A stretch of DNA of 64,000 bases from Promethearchaeota archaeon (GTDB taxonomy: Archaea; Asgardarchaeota; Lokiarchaeia; Sigyniarchaeales; SOKP01): NCBI GenBank assembly GCA_030603385.1, contig JAUVXW010000009.1, forward strand, positions 1-64,000, written 5' to 3'. Below are positions 17,982-27,271 of this stretch, in pieces; position 1 is the first letter of the stretch; each line of letters starts with the position of its first letter. A model generated the notes under the pieces. That model had not been told where the DNA came from. It saw nothing but the letters and a program-made list of their open reading frames with translations, and ran no database searches. The position numbers were made by a program, and so were the translations under genes.

Positions 17982-18581
17982 TTATACACTCTTAAATAAT
18001 TTCTCCTTTTTTAATAATCGTCCAAGATTAGCTAAAACCGGTTCAATTACTTCTTTATCTCTAATCCCCGTAAGAACAACCTTCCCCGTACTGAATATTA
18101 AAAATACCGATTTCACAGGAGTAAATAATTTATATGTTAATCCAGGAAATACTTCTGGCTCATAAATAACATTTTCCAATTTGATAGAAGCAGTGTCTAA
18201 ATTAATTTCTTTAGAAAAATCAGCGGTTACCACTATATTGACGACTTGTGTTTCAACTAAATCATTTTTTATATCAATTGGATAAACATCGTTTAGCCTT
18301 ACAATTAGTCTTTTAATTATTAAATCAATGTGGGAGAATGATTTTAACCCGGTTAAAATCAACTTTCCATTCCTAAAAATTATAATTGCACTTTTAGGAT
18401 TACTAAATCTTGTAAAAAGTCCAGGAAAGCGATCTTTATCATATTTTGAGTTTTCTAATTTTTCTGATAATAATACTAAATCTAGATCTTTTTCAATTTT
18501 TAAACATGATTTAACAACGATGTTTTGAATGGTATAGGTTAGACTGCTTTTTTCTTCTCTGGATTTCATTGCAAGAACCAT
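17982..18581 (-). CDS. tbp: TATA-box-binding protein
   Basis: 199 residues, the size of archaeal TBP, with two pseudo-symmetric repeats. The second repeat is classical (YEPEVFPGLTYKL, then FSTGKVVLTGIRDKE). The first keeps RFPGLFTRF and NPKSAIIIFRNGKLILTG but its first strand (TIQNIVVKSCL) departs from the usual. TBP binds TATA boxes and recruits TFB for transcription start. Archaea often have several TBPs, and the diverged first repeat suggests this may be a specialised copy. ATG at 18581 or 18569. Confidence 0.9.
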   Translation of the reverse strand: MVLAMKSREEKSSLTYTIQNIVVKSCLKIEKDLDLVLLSEKLENSKYDKDRFPGLFTRFSNPKSAIIIFRNGKLILTGLKSFSHIDLIIKRLIVRLNDVYPIDIKNDLVETQVVNIVVTADFSKEINLDTASIKLENVIYEPEVFPGLTYKLFTPVKSVFLIFSTGKVVLTGIRDKEVIEPVLANLGRLLKKEKLFKSV

Positions 18582-18896
18582 TAAACGACTCCGAAGATTA
18601 GTGATAACCTTAAAACCTTATATACTTATTAAGATAGCATATTATTTAACTATACTATTTTGCTTAAGATCTGCTTAAAATGAGATTTTAACTTCCTTCA
18701 TGGGAAAATTGATGTATCTCTAAAAATTTTTCAAATAAAAAAATCATGAATTAGTAAATTTTAGCTCTTTTGAGCAATCTACTAAAAAAATATAAGACAT
18801 AAAAATAAATAAAAACGACATTTTCACTTTCTAATAAAGGTTTTTTATCAATGGTTAATTTGATTTCTTTATATTAAAATAGTTGTTATCGAGATC
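18582..18896. other. Intergenic region, no gene seen
   Basis: 315 AT-rich bases between the divergent TBP and small membrane protein genes, presumably holding both promoters (a TATA-like cttatatactt lies just upstream of tbp). TGCTTAA occurs twice within about 15 bases. No RNA gene or coding frame is recognisable. Confidence 0.4.
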
Positions 18897-19130
18897 ATGG
18901 AACAAATAACTTTAAAGAAACTATATTTTTGGATTCTTCTAACAATAAATTTGTTATTCGCTTTTATTATTGGTTTCACTATTCCAATATTGGAAACACA
19001 GAATAGCTATATATTCGGAATTGTAATGATTCCCTTGTTGATTATTTTAAATTACATCATTGTAGATAGATTTCAATTTATTATTGATCAGCTTAATGAT
19101 AAAGAGGAGAAGATCAATGTTAAAGATTAA
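18897..19130 (+). CDS. Small two-helix membrane protein, partner of the archaeosortase-like gene
   Basis: 77 residues with two hydrophobic helices and a charged C terminus. Not recognised as a family. ATG after GAGAT. Its end overlaps the start of the archaeosortase-like gene by 14 bases, so the two are translationally coupled and probably work together. Confidence 0.6.
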   Translation: MEQITLKKLYFWILLTINLLFAFIIGFTIPILETQNSYIFGIVMIPLLIILNYIIVDRFQFIIDQLNDKEEKINVKD

Positions 19131-19983
19131 AGAATTAAAAAAAATTAAGAAACCAATAATAGAATATGATAAAAGAAAATATATTTTTTCAATACCCTCT
19201 ATTATAATTTTTGCTATCGGGACACCTATTCTGTCCTATTTAGTATTTCTTTTTTTTGATATGAAATTCAATTATTGGCTCCATGAAATTGTTGTCAAAC
19301 AAACGGTCTACTTTTTAAACCTATTTTTTAATATGGGGGCAACTGCTGATCCAGTAGGAAAATATCATTGGGACTTTACTGTTCCTGGAAAATCAAGCAT
19401 CTCTTTTGAAACATTCTGCACTGGCGTCCAGGCAATCGCAGTCTTCGTAGGATTAATTATTTTCACACCGCATAGCCAAGATATAAATACTAAAAGGGAT
19501 ATTATCTGGAGAAAAACCAAATCTCTCGTCATCTCATCTGTAATCTTTTATGTAGTGAACATAATTCGCATGATAATTCAAATTGAGTTATATCACATGG
19601 GTTATCCATGGGAAGACATACATTTCTCAATAAGTGCGGCAAGCTCTTTTATTGCGGCAATCATTGTTCTTTTAATGCATAAGTGGTTGCCAGAATTTAT
19701 AATTTCAATAATATATGTAGGAACACTAGTAAGTGAACCAGTTAAGCAAAATAGAAAGAAAAAGGTTAAGGAAATTGTCAAAAAAACAAGTAAGGTTGAA
19801 TTAAATTTAATAAGAAAGGTTCTAAGGATGGAAAAGAAAACCTATTTAAAAGACATTGTCACATGGTCTGAGGAATATGGATACACAGTAGAAGGGGATT
19901 ATTTGCTTATTCCTGATAATGAAATTTCTAACTTTATTGAATCACTTATGCAAGACAAGCCATTCGCAAAAGAGAGAACTTAA
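19117..19983 (+). CDS. Exosortase/archaeosortase-family transpeptidase-like membrane protein
   Basis: About 288 residues from the ATG at 19117 (Shine-Dalgarno GAGGAGA). The multi-helix protein carries the family triad: Cys101 in SFETFCTGVQAI, Arg151 in VNIIRMI and His169 in WEDIHFSIS. Archaeosortases cut surface proteins near a C-terminal motif-helix-basic tail and attach them to lipid. A long cytoplasmic C-terminal region of ~85 residues, basic then acidic, is extra to the family core. A likely substrate is the IPGF-tailed surface protein at 6248-7579. TTG at 19084 is an unlikely start. Confidence 0.82.
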   Translation: MLKIKELKKIKKPIIEYDKRKYIFSIPSIIIFAIGTPILSYLVFLFFDMKFNYWLHEIVVKQTVYFLNLFFNMGATADPVGKYHWDFTVPGKSSISFETFCTGVQAIAVFVGLIIFTPHSQDINTKRDIIWRKTKSLVISSVIFYVVNIIRMIIQIELYHMGYPWEDIHFSISAASSFIAAIIVLLMHKWLPEFIISIIYVGTLVSEPVKQNRKKKVKEIVKKTSKVELNLIRKVLRMEKKTYLKDIVTWSEEYGYTVEGDYLLIPDNEISNFIESLMQDKPFAKERT

Positions 19984-20058
19984 ATTAACTTTAATAGAGT
20001 AATTAAGTTGTAATTGTTTATTATTAATCAAATAAATAAAGAAATCCTGTGATGAATT

Positions 20059-20961
20059 ATGTTAAATTTTGAATCTGAGCAAAAGGTAGCCCAAGTTGGT
20101 GAGGTTAGGATTGGTGGACAACCAGGAGAAAATCCAATTGTGATGATTGGCACCGTTTTTTACACCAAACATGCAGCTTTATTAAATGAAAAAACTGGTG
20201 AGATTGATAAACCTCTCGTTGAAAAAGAATTAAATGAATTTACTGAGATTATAGAAGATACTAAAATGCAAGGAATAATCGATGTTGTTGGAGCATATCC
20301 AGATGCACTATTAAAAGAGTGCGAATTTGTGGCAGATTTGGTAGATTATCCTTTTTTAGTTGATGGATTAAACGATTCATCCCGTATTCCCGCTATGGAA
20401 GGGCTGAAGGAAATAGGATTAATCGATAGAGCTATTTTAAATAGTATAGATAATGCTACTAGTGAAGAGAACCTTGAAAAACTAAAAGAAATTGGCGTTA
20501 AAAATGCTGTATTACTGACATTTGGAAGTAGATCTATTTTCCCTCATCAAAAACTAAAATTGTTAAAAGAAACATTAATTCCTAAGGCAGAAAAAGCAAA
20601 TATTGAAAATATAATTATTGATACAGCTGTATTAGATTTGCCTTCAATTTCAATAAATTTTGAAACTAGCCATATGGTTAAAAATGAATTAGGTTTACCT
20701 ACTGGATTTGCTCCTGCAAATGCGATTTATGGATGGAATTTCGTTAAGAAATATGGAGATATTCCGAGATGTGGGGCAATAGCTTCTATTATGACATACT
20801 GTGCTAGTGCACCAAGTGATTTCATATTATTTGGTCCTGTAAAATTCGCAAAATGCATCGTGCCTGCAGTCGCATTAATTTCTGGGGTTAACTCCTATTA
20901 TAGAAAAAGAATACTGCGAAAAAATATATCAGAAAAAACTCCTTTAAATGTGATTTTTTAA
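20059..20961 (+). CDS. MtrH-like tetrahydromethanopterin S-methyltransferase subunit H family protein
   Basis: 300 residues of the MtrH fold. The start EVRIGGQPGENPIVMIGTVFYT is diagnostic, followed by conserved barrel segments (DVVGAYPD, LDGLNDSS-like region, GFAPANAIYGW). MtrH transfers a methyl group between a pterin and a corrinoid. No corrinoid protein or other Mtr subunit is adjacent, so its partner is elsewhere, as in Asgard and methylotrophic lineages that keep MtrH-like proteins outside an Mtr complex. Confidence 0.86.
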   Translation: MLNFESEQKVAQVGEVRIGGQPGENPIVMIGTVFYTKHAALLNEKTGEIDKPLVEKELNEFTEIIEDTKMQGIIDVVGAYPDALLKECEFVADLVDYPFLVDGLNDSSRIPAMEGLKEIGLIDRAILNSIDNATSEENLEKLKEIGVKNAVLLTFGSRSIFPHQKLKLLKETLIPKAEKANIENIIIDTAVLDLPSISINFETSHMVKNELGLPTGFAPANAIYGWNFVKKYGDIPRCGAIASIMTYCASAPSDFILFGPVKFAKCIVPAVALISGVNSYYRKRILRKNISEKTPLNVIF

Positions 20962-20979
20962 TTCATTAACTCGTGTCAT

Positions 20980-22485
20980 TTAAGAGATATATCTTAAGAG
21001 TAGATCTTTAGTTTGATCTAGGAAGTCTACTAATTTGGCATTTATTTTTTCTTTTCTTTTTTCATTATCAATCAAAAATAAGATGAACATATCGTTTTCT
21101 GCGACTTGAATCTTTTTAAAAAGTATCACTGAGTCTGCTACTTTAAAGATGGCTTCTTCTTGCTTTAATGCCTTAAATCTAGAGAAGATCTTGAATAACA
21201 TGGCAAATTGAGGAGCAGTGACTTCAAAAACATTAATTAATTCCTCTGATTCAGCTATTTTTGTTAATTTTCTCGCTTTTGGGGAATAGAAATCTGCTAA
21301 AACTAAACCGTCTACACTTAACAATAGTGTTAGATATGCATTAGTTTTTAAAGAGAAATTCTTGAGATTATGATTAATCAGGTTTCTATTAGGGCTTAAT
21401 TTTGAGATTCCTGAGGAGAAGGCTCTTAAAATGGTAAATATTTGAAAAATGCTAGTCACATACATTTCAGGCGGTTCTTCTAGTGAAATTTCAGCCAATC
21501 TATTTTTAACAGTTTCAATATTCTCCATAATTTCTTCAGTTTTTATAATATCAGAATCTCCTTTTGATAAAATATAGATAATCGGGGTATATTGGTTAAA
21601 TTGTTTTAAAACTTTTTTCAAATCTAGAAGATATTCAATACTTTCTTCAAATCTAATTTTATTTCTGATATCAATAAAATAAAACAATAAATCTGCTTCA
21701 TATAAATAAATTTCGGCTTTATTAATGTATTTTTTTCTAAATTTTAATTGTCCTCCGAGGTCCCATGTGAAGATAGTTGCACCTAAAGCCTCTATTGATT
21801 TGATACTAGCACCAGTAGTAGGTTTTAATCCAATTAATTTACTATATTTTCGATCAATGCTTAGAAGAAAACTCGTCTTGCCTGAATCGTCTAATCCAGC
21901 CATTAAAACCTTCAGTTTTCTATGAGAGCTCACTGGAGTTGATGGACTTTTTTCTATATCTGTTAATTCTTTTAATAAATTAAGGAATAGCGATTGAACA
22001 TCCTCTTGTGGAGGATAATTATCAGCTAATTCATTATCAAATGATTTAAAAAAGTCAATAACAATAGGTTTAATTCTGTTTATATTATTATATAAAAAAC
22101 TTCTACTATTTTCATCAACTAATATTGAGAAAGCAGTAGGAATCTGGGAATTAGAAGAATTTGTCTTGATATAATGAAAATAGGTTAAAGATGTCACATT
22201 GAAATCAGGATACGGTAAAATAGCAAAATACATTAAATCTTGAATATTTAAATCTGGTGTAAACGCCCTATCACTAATAAACAAACTAAGATTTTTTATC
22301 GAGATTTGCGTAACATCTCTGGTTGATAAGGTGAGAAGGTTTTGTTTTTTCCTCTCTTCTTTGACATCTGCTAATTCCTTTTCAGTATAATATTTAGGCC
22401 ATACATAAATTGGGGTTGGACCTAAATCTCCGTAACTACTGAAGATTAATCCCTTGATAATTGAAGTTTTAAATAGTTCTTCCAT
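20980..22485 (-). CDS. Longin-like / Arf-type GTPase / roadblock-like three-domain protein
   Basis: 501 residues. Residues 1-150 resemble a longin domain (IKGLIFSSYGDLGPTPIYVW, LPYPDFNVTSLTYFHYI). The G domain has GLDDSGKT (197-204), PTTGAS, and WDLGGQ (241-246) as in Arf/Rag proteins; its fourth motif is degenerate (SKGDSD for NKxD). The last ~140 residues look like a roadblock/LC7 module, as in Rag GTPases. The gene is divergent from the PurM-like gene at 22580. Confidence 0.83.
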   Translation of the reverse strand: MEELFKTSIIKGLIFSSYGDLGPTPIYVWPKYYTEKELADVKEERKKQNLLTLSTRDVTQISIKNLSLFISDRAFTPDLNIQDLMYFAILPYPDFNVTSLTYFHYIKTNSSNSQIPTAFSILVDENSRSFLYNNINRIKPIVIDFFKSFDNELADNYPPQEDVQSLFLNLLKELTDIEKSPSTPVSSHRKLKVLMAGLDDSGKTSFLLSIDRKYSKLIGLKPTTGASIKSIEALGATIFTWDLGGQLKFRKKYINKAEIYLYEADLLFYFIDIRNKIRFEESIEYLLDLKKVLKQFNQYTPIIYILSKGDSDIIKTEEIMENIETVKNRLAEISLEEPPEMYVTSIFQIFTILRAFSSGISKLSPNRNLINHNLKNFSLKTNAYLTLLLSVDGLVLADFYSPKARKLTKIAESEELINVFEVTAPQFAMLFKIFSRFKALKQEEAIFKVADSVILFKKIQVAENDMFILFLIDNEKRKEKINAKLVDFLDQTKDLLLRYIS

Positions 22486-22579
22486 TGCTTTAAAGTAATT
22501 TTTTTTTCATTTTAAATTTTAAATTTCCTAAAGTAATTAAGAAAAATTAATTATTAATAACTTTATATTAAATTCATAG

Positions 22580-23545
22580 ATGACACTTAAAAAGATAGCT
22601 AACAGCATTAAAAATAATCAATACATTCTAGAAAAGAAACAAATTAGCCCGATAGTTCAATTTATTGACAAAAATTCTTTTAAAAGTGCAAATATATTCA
22701 CAGATATAGGAGAAGATGCTGCTACTATAAAAAATGATGATAAATATATACTAGTTACTACCGATAGAATAAAAACTACTTTTATAGAAAATTTCCCATT
22801 CGGAGCTGGCTTTAGCTCAATCTTAGTTAGTGTAGATGACATTTATGCGTGTGGAGGTATTCCATTAGCAGCAAGTATAATTATATCAGTGAAAGAACCA
22901 GATATCTGCAAAGAATTGCTTGAAGGGATAAGTGAAGGTTCTCAGAAATTTAAGGTTCCAATTATTAGAGGGCATACTAATGTTCATGGAAAGTATTATG
23001 AACTAAGTTCTACAATGATAGGCGAAATTAAAAAGGAAGATTATATTTCTGCGTGCAATGCGCAAGTAGGAGATAATATTATCTTAGCAGTTGATTTTGA
23101 TGGAAAAACAGGTAAAGCAAGCAAATTATTTTATGACACAACCACTTTCAAAAGTTCCGAAGAGGTTTTAAGAAAAAGAAAAGCTATGAATATGATCGCA
23201 CAGAAACATATTGCTAATGCATCAAAAGATATATCTAATGGGGGAATTTTTGGAACATTAATTCAAATGATTAATTATTCGAATGTAGGAGCAGATGTGA
23301 ATATAACTAAAATCAGAATTCCTCCAAAATTAATAGATAATGGATATGATTTAGAAACCTATATTCAAATGTATTTAACTACTTCATTTATATTAACTGC
23401 TCCCGAAGTAAATTGTAAGGAAATAGTAGGAACATTTCAAGAATATGGGTTAAATGCTAATATTATCGGTAACATTATTAAAGATCCAAATCTTCTGAGA
23501 ATAAATAATGGAAAAGAAGAGTCTATTGATGTAATTAGATTTTAA
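22580..23545 (+). CDS. PurM/ThiL-like ATP-binding protein (AIR synthase-related)
   Basis: 321 residues of the PurM-like ATPase superfamily (AIR synthase, SelD, ThiL, HypE). Seen: IGEDAATIKNDDKYILVTTD for the ATP site, FSSILVSVDDIYACGG, and HIANASKDISNGGIFGTLIQM. It resembles methanogenesis marker protein 2-type members more than PurM. It begins a same-strand run with an ACT protein, homoserine dehydrogenase, SLOG protein and threonine synthase, which suggests a role in threonine synthesis (inference). Confidence 0.76.
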   Translation: MTLKKIANSIKNNQYILEKKQISPIVQFIDKNSFKSANIFTDIGEDAATIKNDDKYILVTTDRIKTTFIENFPFGAGFSSILVSVDDIYACGGIPLAASIIISVKEPDICKELLEGISEGSQKFKVPIIRGHTNVHGKYYELSSTMIGEIKKEDYISACNAQVGDNIILAVDFDGKTGKASKLFYDTTTFKSSEEVLRKRKAMNMIAQKHIANASKDISNGGIFGTLIQMINYSNVGADVNITKIRIPPKLIDNGYDLETYIQMYLTTSFILTAPEVNCKEIVGTFQEYGLNANIIGNIIKDPNLLRINNGKEESIDVIRF

Positions 23546-23644
23546 AATTTTTATTTAGAATAATTAATCAGCGATAATCCTGAATTCTTAAGATCCAATC
23601 CAAATATACCAAGAGAAAAGTACAGAAAAAAAGAAGAAATAATT

Positions 23645-24136
23645 ATGATAAATTTGGAAGTTAAAATACCAGATACTCCTGGAAGTTTAATTGAATTAAT
23701 AAGGCCGATATCTAAGTATGGAGGAAATATTTATGGGATACTTCACTTCCATGATAGAAAATTAAATAATATGATTCCTGTAAACATTTCTTTTGAATTG
23801 AGTGAGGAAATTCAGGATGTTAGTTTACAAAATATAAAAAACGAGTTAAAAGAAAAAAATATTCAAATAGAGAACATAAATTATGGGCTTGAAAAGAAAT
23901 TAATCACAATAATTTTAACTGGACATGTTTTTGATACAGATGTGATGGATACAATAAAAAGATTAGCTTCTAAAAACATTAACGTATTAGAATTACAAGC
24001 TAAATTTACAAAATTAGAAGAAGTAAGTAATGTCAAGCTAAGAATTGAATTCCCGGAAGATATGAATAAAAAGGAGCTTATTAATGAACTTAGAAAAATT
24101 TGTGAGGAAAAGAAGTTATTCCTAATTACAAGTTAA
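23645..24136 (+). CDS. ACT-domain protein (two tandem domains)
   Basis: 163 residues that form two ACT-like halves (LEVKIPDTPGSLIELIRPI in the first; LITIILTGHVFDTDVMDTI in the second). ACT domains bind amino acids and regulate biosynthesis. Located just before homoserine dehydrogenase, it probably senses threonine or homoserine for that enzyme. ATG at 23645. Confidence 0.8.
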   Translation: MINLEVKIPDTPGSLIELIRPISKYGGNIYGILHFHDRKLNNMIPVNISFELSEEIQDVSLQNIKNELKEKNIQIENINYGLEKKLITIILTGHVFDTDVMDTIKRLASKNINVLELQAKFTKLEEVSNVKLRIEFPEDMNKKELINELRKICEEKKLFLITS

Positions 24137-24234
24137 GTGAAATAAATTTATTATGTGTAATGAATCAAATGCTATCAAACCGACTAAATTCTCTTTAAAC
24201 CCAGAATATAATTAAATTGATTCTAATTAAAATT

Positions 24235-25248
24235 ATGAATATCAAAATTTGTTTAATTGGAAAGGGTATTGTTGGGACTAGTTTGCTTCAATTATTAAAT
24301 GAAAAAAAACAATTATTTAAGCAAAAATTTAATTTAAAGATTACAGTGAATTCAATATTTGAAAGTGATGGAGCACTTATTAATGAAAAAGGAATCGATT
24401 TAAAAGAAATTCTAGATGTAGGTGACGATTTTAGAAATTTACCTTATTGGAGAAGAGATGTAAAAGCAATTGATTTAATATCTAAATTAGATGTAGACAT
24501 TTGTATAGAAACAACACCCACAAATCCGAAGACAGGAGAACCTGGTTTGTCTCATATTATTGAAGCCCTAAATAATCATATAGATGTAATTTCTTCAAAT
24601 AAAGGACCATTCTATCTCGAGTATAAAAAGATTAAGAATTTAGCTGAACAGAATAATTGCTATGTAAAATATGAAGCAACTGTAGCAAGTTGTGTTCCTT
24701 CATTAAGGATCAAAGAAGATTTAATTGGGAATGAAATTCTTAGTATTAAAGCGATTCTAAATGGCACTTCGAATTTTATTTTAAGCAGAATGACCGCAGA
24801 AGGAGTTGATTTTCCTTTAGCTTTAAAAGAAGCACAGGAATTGGGATATGCTGAGTCAGATCCTACCTTGGATATTGAAGGTTATGATGCTGCTGGTAAG
24901 TTGGTTATATTAGCAAATGAATTGTTAGGATGGTCAAAACATATAAAGGATGTTAAAGTAGAAGGTATTTCAAAAATAACATCTCATGCAATTGAATTAG
25001 CTAAACCAGATGGTTTTGTTATTAAGCCTTTAGCAATAGCAGAAAATAATGAATTATCTGTTGAACCACGTTTAATTGATAAGTATTCCCCTCTTAATAT
25101 TAGTGGAAATCTAAATGTAGTAGAATTAGAAACTAAATATGCAGGTCCAATAATTTTAATGGGGAGGGGTGCTGGTGGTTTTGAAGCAGCATCAGCTATT
25201 ATAAATGATTTAATAGATATAACAAGAAAAAAAGGTTATTCTCCTTAG
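24235..25248 (+). CDS. hom: Homoserine dehydrogenase
   Basis: NAD(P)-dependent reduction of aspartate semialdehyde to homoserine. About 337 residues from the ATG at 24235. Seen: Rossmann motif LIGKGIVGTSLLQLL, SSNKGPF substrate loop, NGTSNFILSRM, and the conserved GYAESDPTLDIEGYDAAGK. No fused ACT domain, which is instead encoded by the preceding gene. Confidence 0.94.
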   Translation: MNIKICLIGKGIVGTSLLQLLNEKKQLFKQKFNLKITVNSIFESDGALINEKGIDLKEILDVGDDFRNLPYWRRDVKAIDLISKLDVDICIETTPTNPKTGEPGLSHIIEALNNHIDVISSNKGPFYLEYKKIKNLAEQNNCYVKYEATVASCVPSLRIKEDLIGNEILSIKAILNGTSNFILSRMTAEGVDFPLALKEAQELGYAESDPTLDIEGYDAAGKLVILANELLGWSKHIKDVKVEGISKITSHAIELAKPDGFVIKPLAIAENNELSVEPRLIDKYSPLNISGNLNVVELETKYAGPIILMGRGAGGFEAASAIINDLIDITRKKGYSP

Positions 25249-25283
25249 ACTATTTTAAATTAAAGAGAGGAGGATTCAATATT

Positions 25284-25802
25284 ATGAGTTTTAATTACAA
25301 AAATAAGTTTAAAGCGATAATTTCTGTTATTGGGGCAAGCGAAATTGATAAAGAGATAGAAGATAAAACTATAGAAATCGGGAGATTAATCGCAAAAAAC
25401 CATTACGCTGTGGCATGTGGAGGACTTTCTGGTGTAATGGAAGCAATATGTAAAGGTGCTAAAGAAGAAGGGGGTTTTACAATTGGAATTATTCCACATA
25501 CAGAAAAAAGTTTGGCTAATAAATATGTAGATCTTGTAATTCCATGTCCCTTTTCTCAAGCGAGAAACATTGTTGTCGTTCTCACAGGTGATGTATGTTT
25601 AGCCATTAGTGGTAAAGCGGGAACTTTATCTGAGATTTGTTTTGCTTGGATATATGATAAACCTATAGTAGCCTTATCAAGTGTTGAAGGCTGGTCTTCT
25701 AAAATCGCTAATCAAAAATTAGATAATAGAAGAAATGACATGATATATGGCGTAAGTACTCCACTAGAAACAATCAATAAAATTAATGAATTATTAAAAT
25801 AA
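25284..25802 (+). CDS. TIGR00725/SLOG-like Rossmann protein
   Basis: 172 residues of the LOG/DprA/SLOG nucleotide-binding group: YAVACGGLSGVMEAICKGAKEEGG, then GIIPHTEKS and the loop SGKAGTLSEICFAW. The LOG-enzyme PGGxGTxxE is altered (SGKAGTLSE), so phosphoribohydrolase activity is uncertain. It is set between homoserine dehydrogenase and threonine synthase with a strong GAGGAGG Shine-Dalgarno, implying co-expression. Confidence 0.82.
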   Translation: MSFNYKNKFKAIISVIGASEIDKEIEDKTIEIGRLIAKNHYAVACGGLSGVMEAICKGAKEEGGFTIGIIPHTEKSLANKYVDLVIPCPFSQARNIVVVLTGDVCLAISGKAGTLSEICFAWIYDKPIVALSSVEGWSSKIANQKLDNRRNDMIYGVSTPLETINKINELLK

Positions 25803-25819
25803 ATTCAGTGGAATAAATT

Positions 25820-27175
25820 ATGATAAAGTTTCACTCAACAAATTACGGAACTCCAGATGTCGACTTTAAAACTGCTGTTCTAAGAGGGCAAGCCTTAGAT
25901 AAAGGTTTATATATGTTAAATAAGATTCCAACTTTAGATCATCGAAAGATATTTAGTTTTAAAGACTTAAGTTTACAAGAAATTGCTTTTGAGATTCTAA
26001 TAGAAATTATTAAAGAACAAATACCAGAAGAGTCATTAAAAAAGATTATACATCGTGCTTTGAATTTTGAAATTGGATTAGAGAAAATTGAACAATATGA
26101 CTATCTTTGCCATCTAAGCAAAGGCCCTACATGTAGCTTCAAAGATTTTGGAGCAAGAGTCTTAGCAAGAATCATGGAGTATTTTCTTTCACTTGAAGAA
26201 AAAGAGATTATTATATTAACAGCAACATCCGGTGACACTGGTGGGGCAGTAGCTCAAGCTATGTATTCTATGTCAAAAATAAAGGTTATTGTACTCTATC
26301 CTAAAGAAGAAATAAGTGACCTTCAAAGAAAGCAGATGACCACTTTAGGTAAAAATGTTATAGCAATAGGAATTAATGGAAAGTTTGATGACTGTCAGAA
26401 AATAATAAAAACAGCTTTTGCAGATAAAGATTTGCAGGATTATAACTTGTCATCAGCAAATTCTATTAACATAGGGCGACTTCTTCCACAACTTATTTAT
26501 TATTTTTGGAGTTATTCACGAATTGCCCAAAATCCAAATGAAAAGGTTATCTACTCAGTACCTTCGGGAAATTTCGGTAATCTTACTGGTGGCCTTATAG
26601 CATCCAAAATGGAACTCTCTGTTGATAAGTTTATTTCAGCTGTGAATGAGAACGACGAGTTTCCAAAGTTTTTAAGTACTGGAATTTATCAACCAATTGT
26701 ACCCTCAAGAAATTGCCTATCTTCTGCCATGAATGTTGGTAATCCTAGCAATTTAGCCCGCATATTTGATTTATATGGAGGTCAAATTGACGAAAATGGA
26801 AATATCCAAAGAAATCCAGATTTGGAAAAATTAAGATCGATTATTACATCCTACTCAATAAGCGATAAATTAACAAAAGAGACAATAGTAGGATTTTATA
26901 ATAAATATGAGAAAATTATTGAACCACATGGTGCTGTTGGATGGGCAGCTCTTCAGATATATCGTACCAAGAATCCTTATCAAAACGATATTAAATCTAT
27001 TACTTTTGAAACCGCTGATCCAGCAAAATTTCCTGATGAAATTATTTCATTAATAAAAAAAAAGCCAAAACTGCCCAGAACATTAGAGATCATTCAAAAT
27101 AAGAAAGAATACCCGAATCCCATCGAGATTAATAAGTATGAAGATTTCAAATTATTTGTCCAAAATAAAATATAA
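25820..27175 (+). CDS. thrC: Threonine synthase
   Basis: Converts O-phosphohomoserine to threonine. 451 residues, the longer fungal/bacterial class. Seen: the N-terminal MIKFHSTN segment with TAVLRGQALDKGLY, PLP lysine in KGPTCSFKDFGARVL, TATSGDTGGAVAQ and VPSGNFGNLTGG for phosphate binding, and the PHGAVGW motif. It needs a phosphorylated homoserine, yet no GHMP-type homoserine kinase is in the cluster. Confidence 0.95.
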   Translation: MIKFHSTNYGTPDVDFKTAVLRGQALDKGLYMLNKIPTLDHRKIFSFKDLSLQEIAFEILIEIIKEQIPEESLKKIIHRALNFEIGLEKIEQYDYLCHLSKGPTCSFKDFGARVLARIMEYFLSLEEKEIIILTATSGDTGGAVAQAMYSMSKIKVIVLYPKEEISDLQRKQMTTLGKNVIAIGINGKFDDCQKIIKTAFADKDLQDYNLSSANSINIGRLLPQLIYYFWSYSRIAQNPNEKVIYSVPSGNFGNLTGGLIASKMELSVDKFISAVNENDEFPKFLSTGIYQPIVPSRNCLSSAMNVGNPSNLARIFDLYGGQIDENGNIQRNPDLEKLRSIITSYSISDKLTKETIVGFYNKYEKIIEPHGAVGWAALQIYRTKNPYQNDIKSITFETADPAKFPDEIISLIKKKPKLPRTLEIIQNKKEYPNPIEINKYEDFKLFVQNKI

Positions 27176-27271
27176 TGCGTAATTTAAATAAACAATAAGA
27201 TCATAATTTATCTTACAAAAGAATATATATTGATAATTTTATTTTTATATGTGTAAAGGTGAAATTTGACT

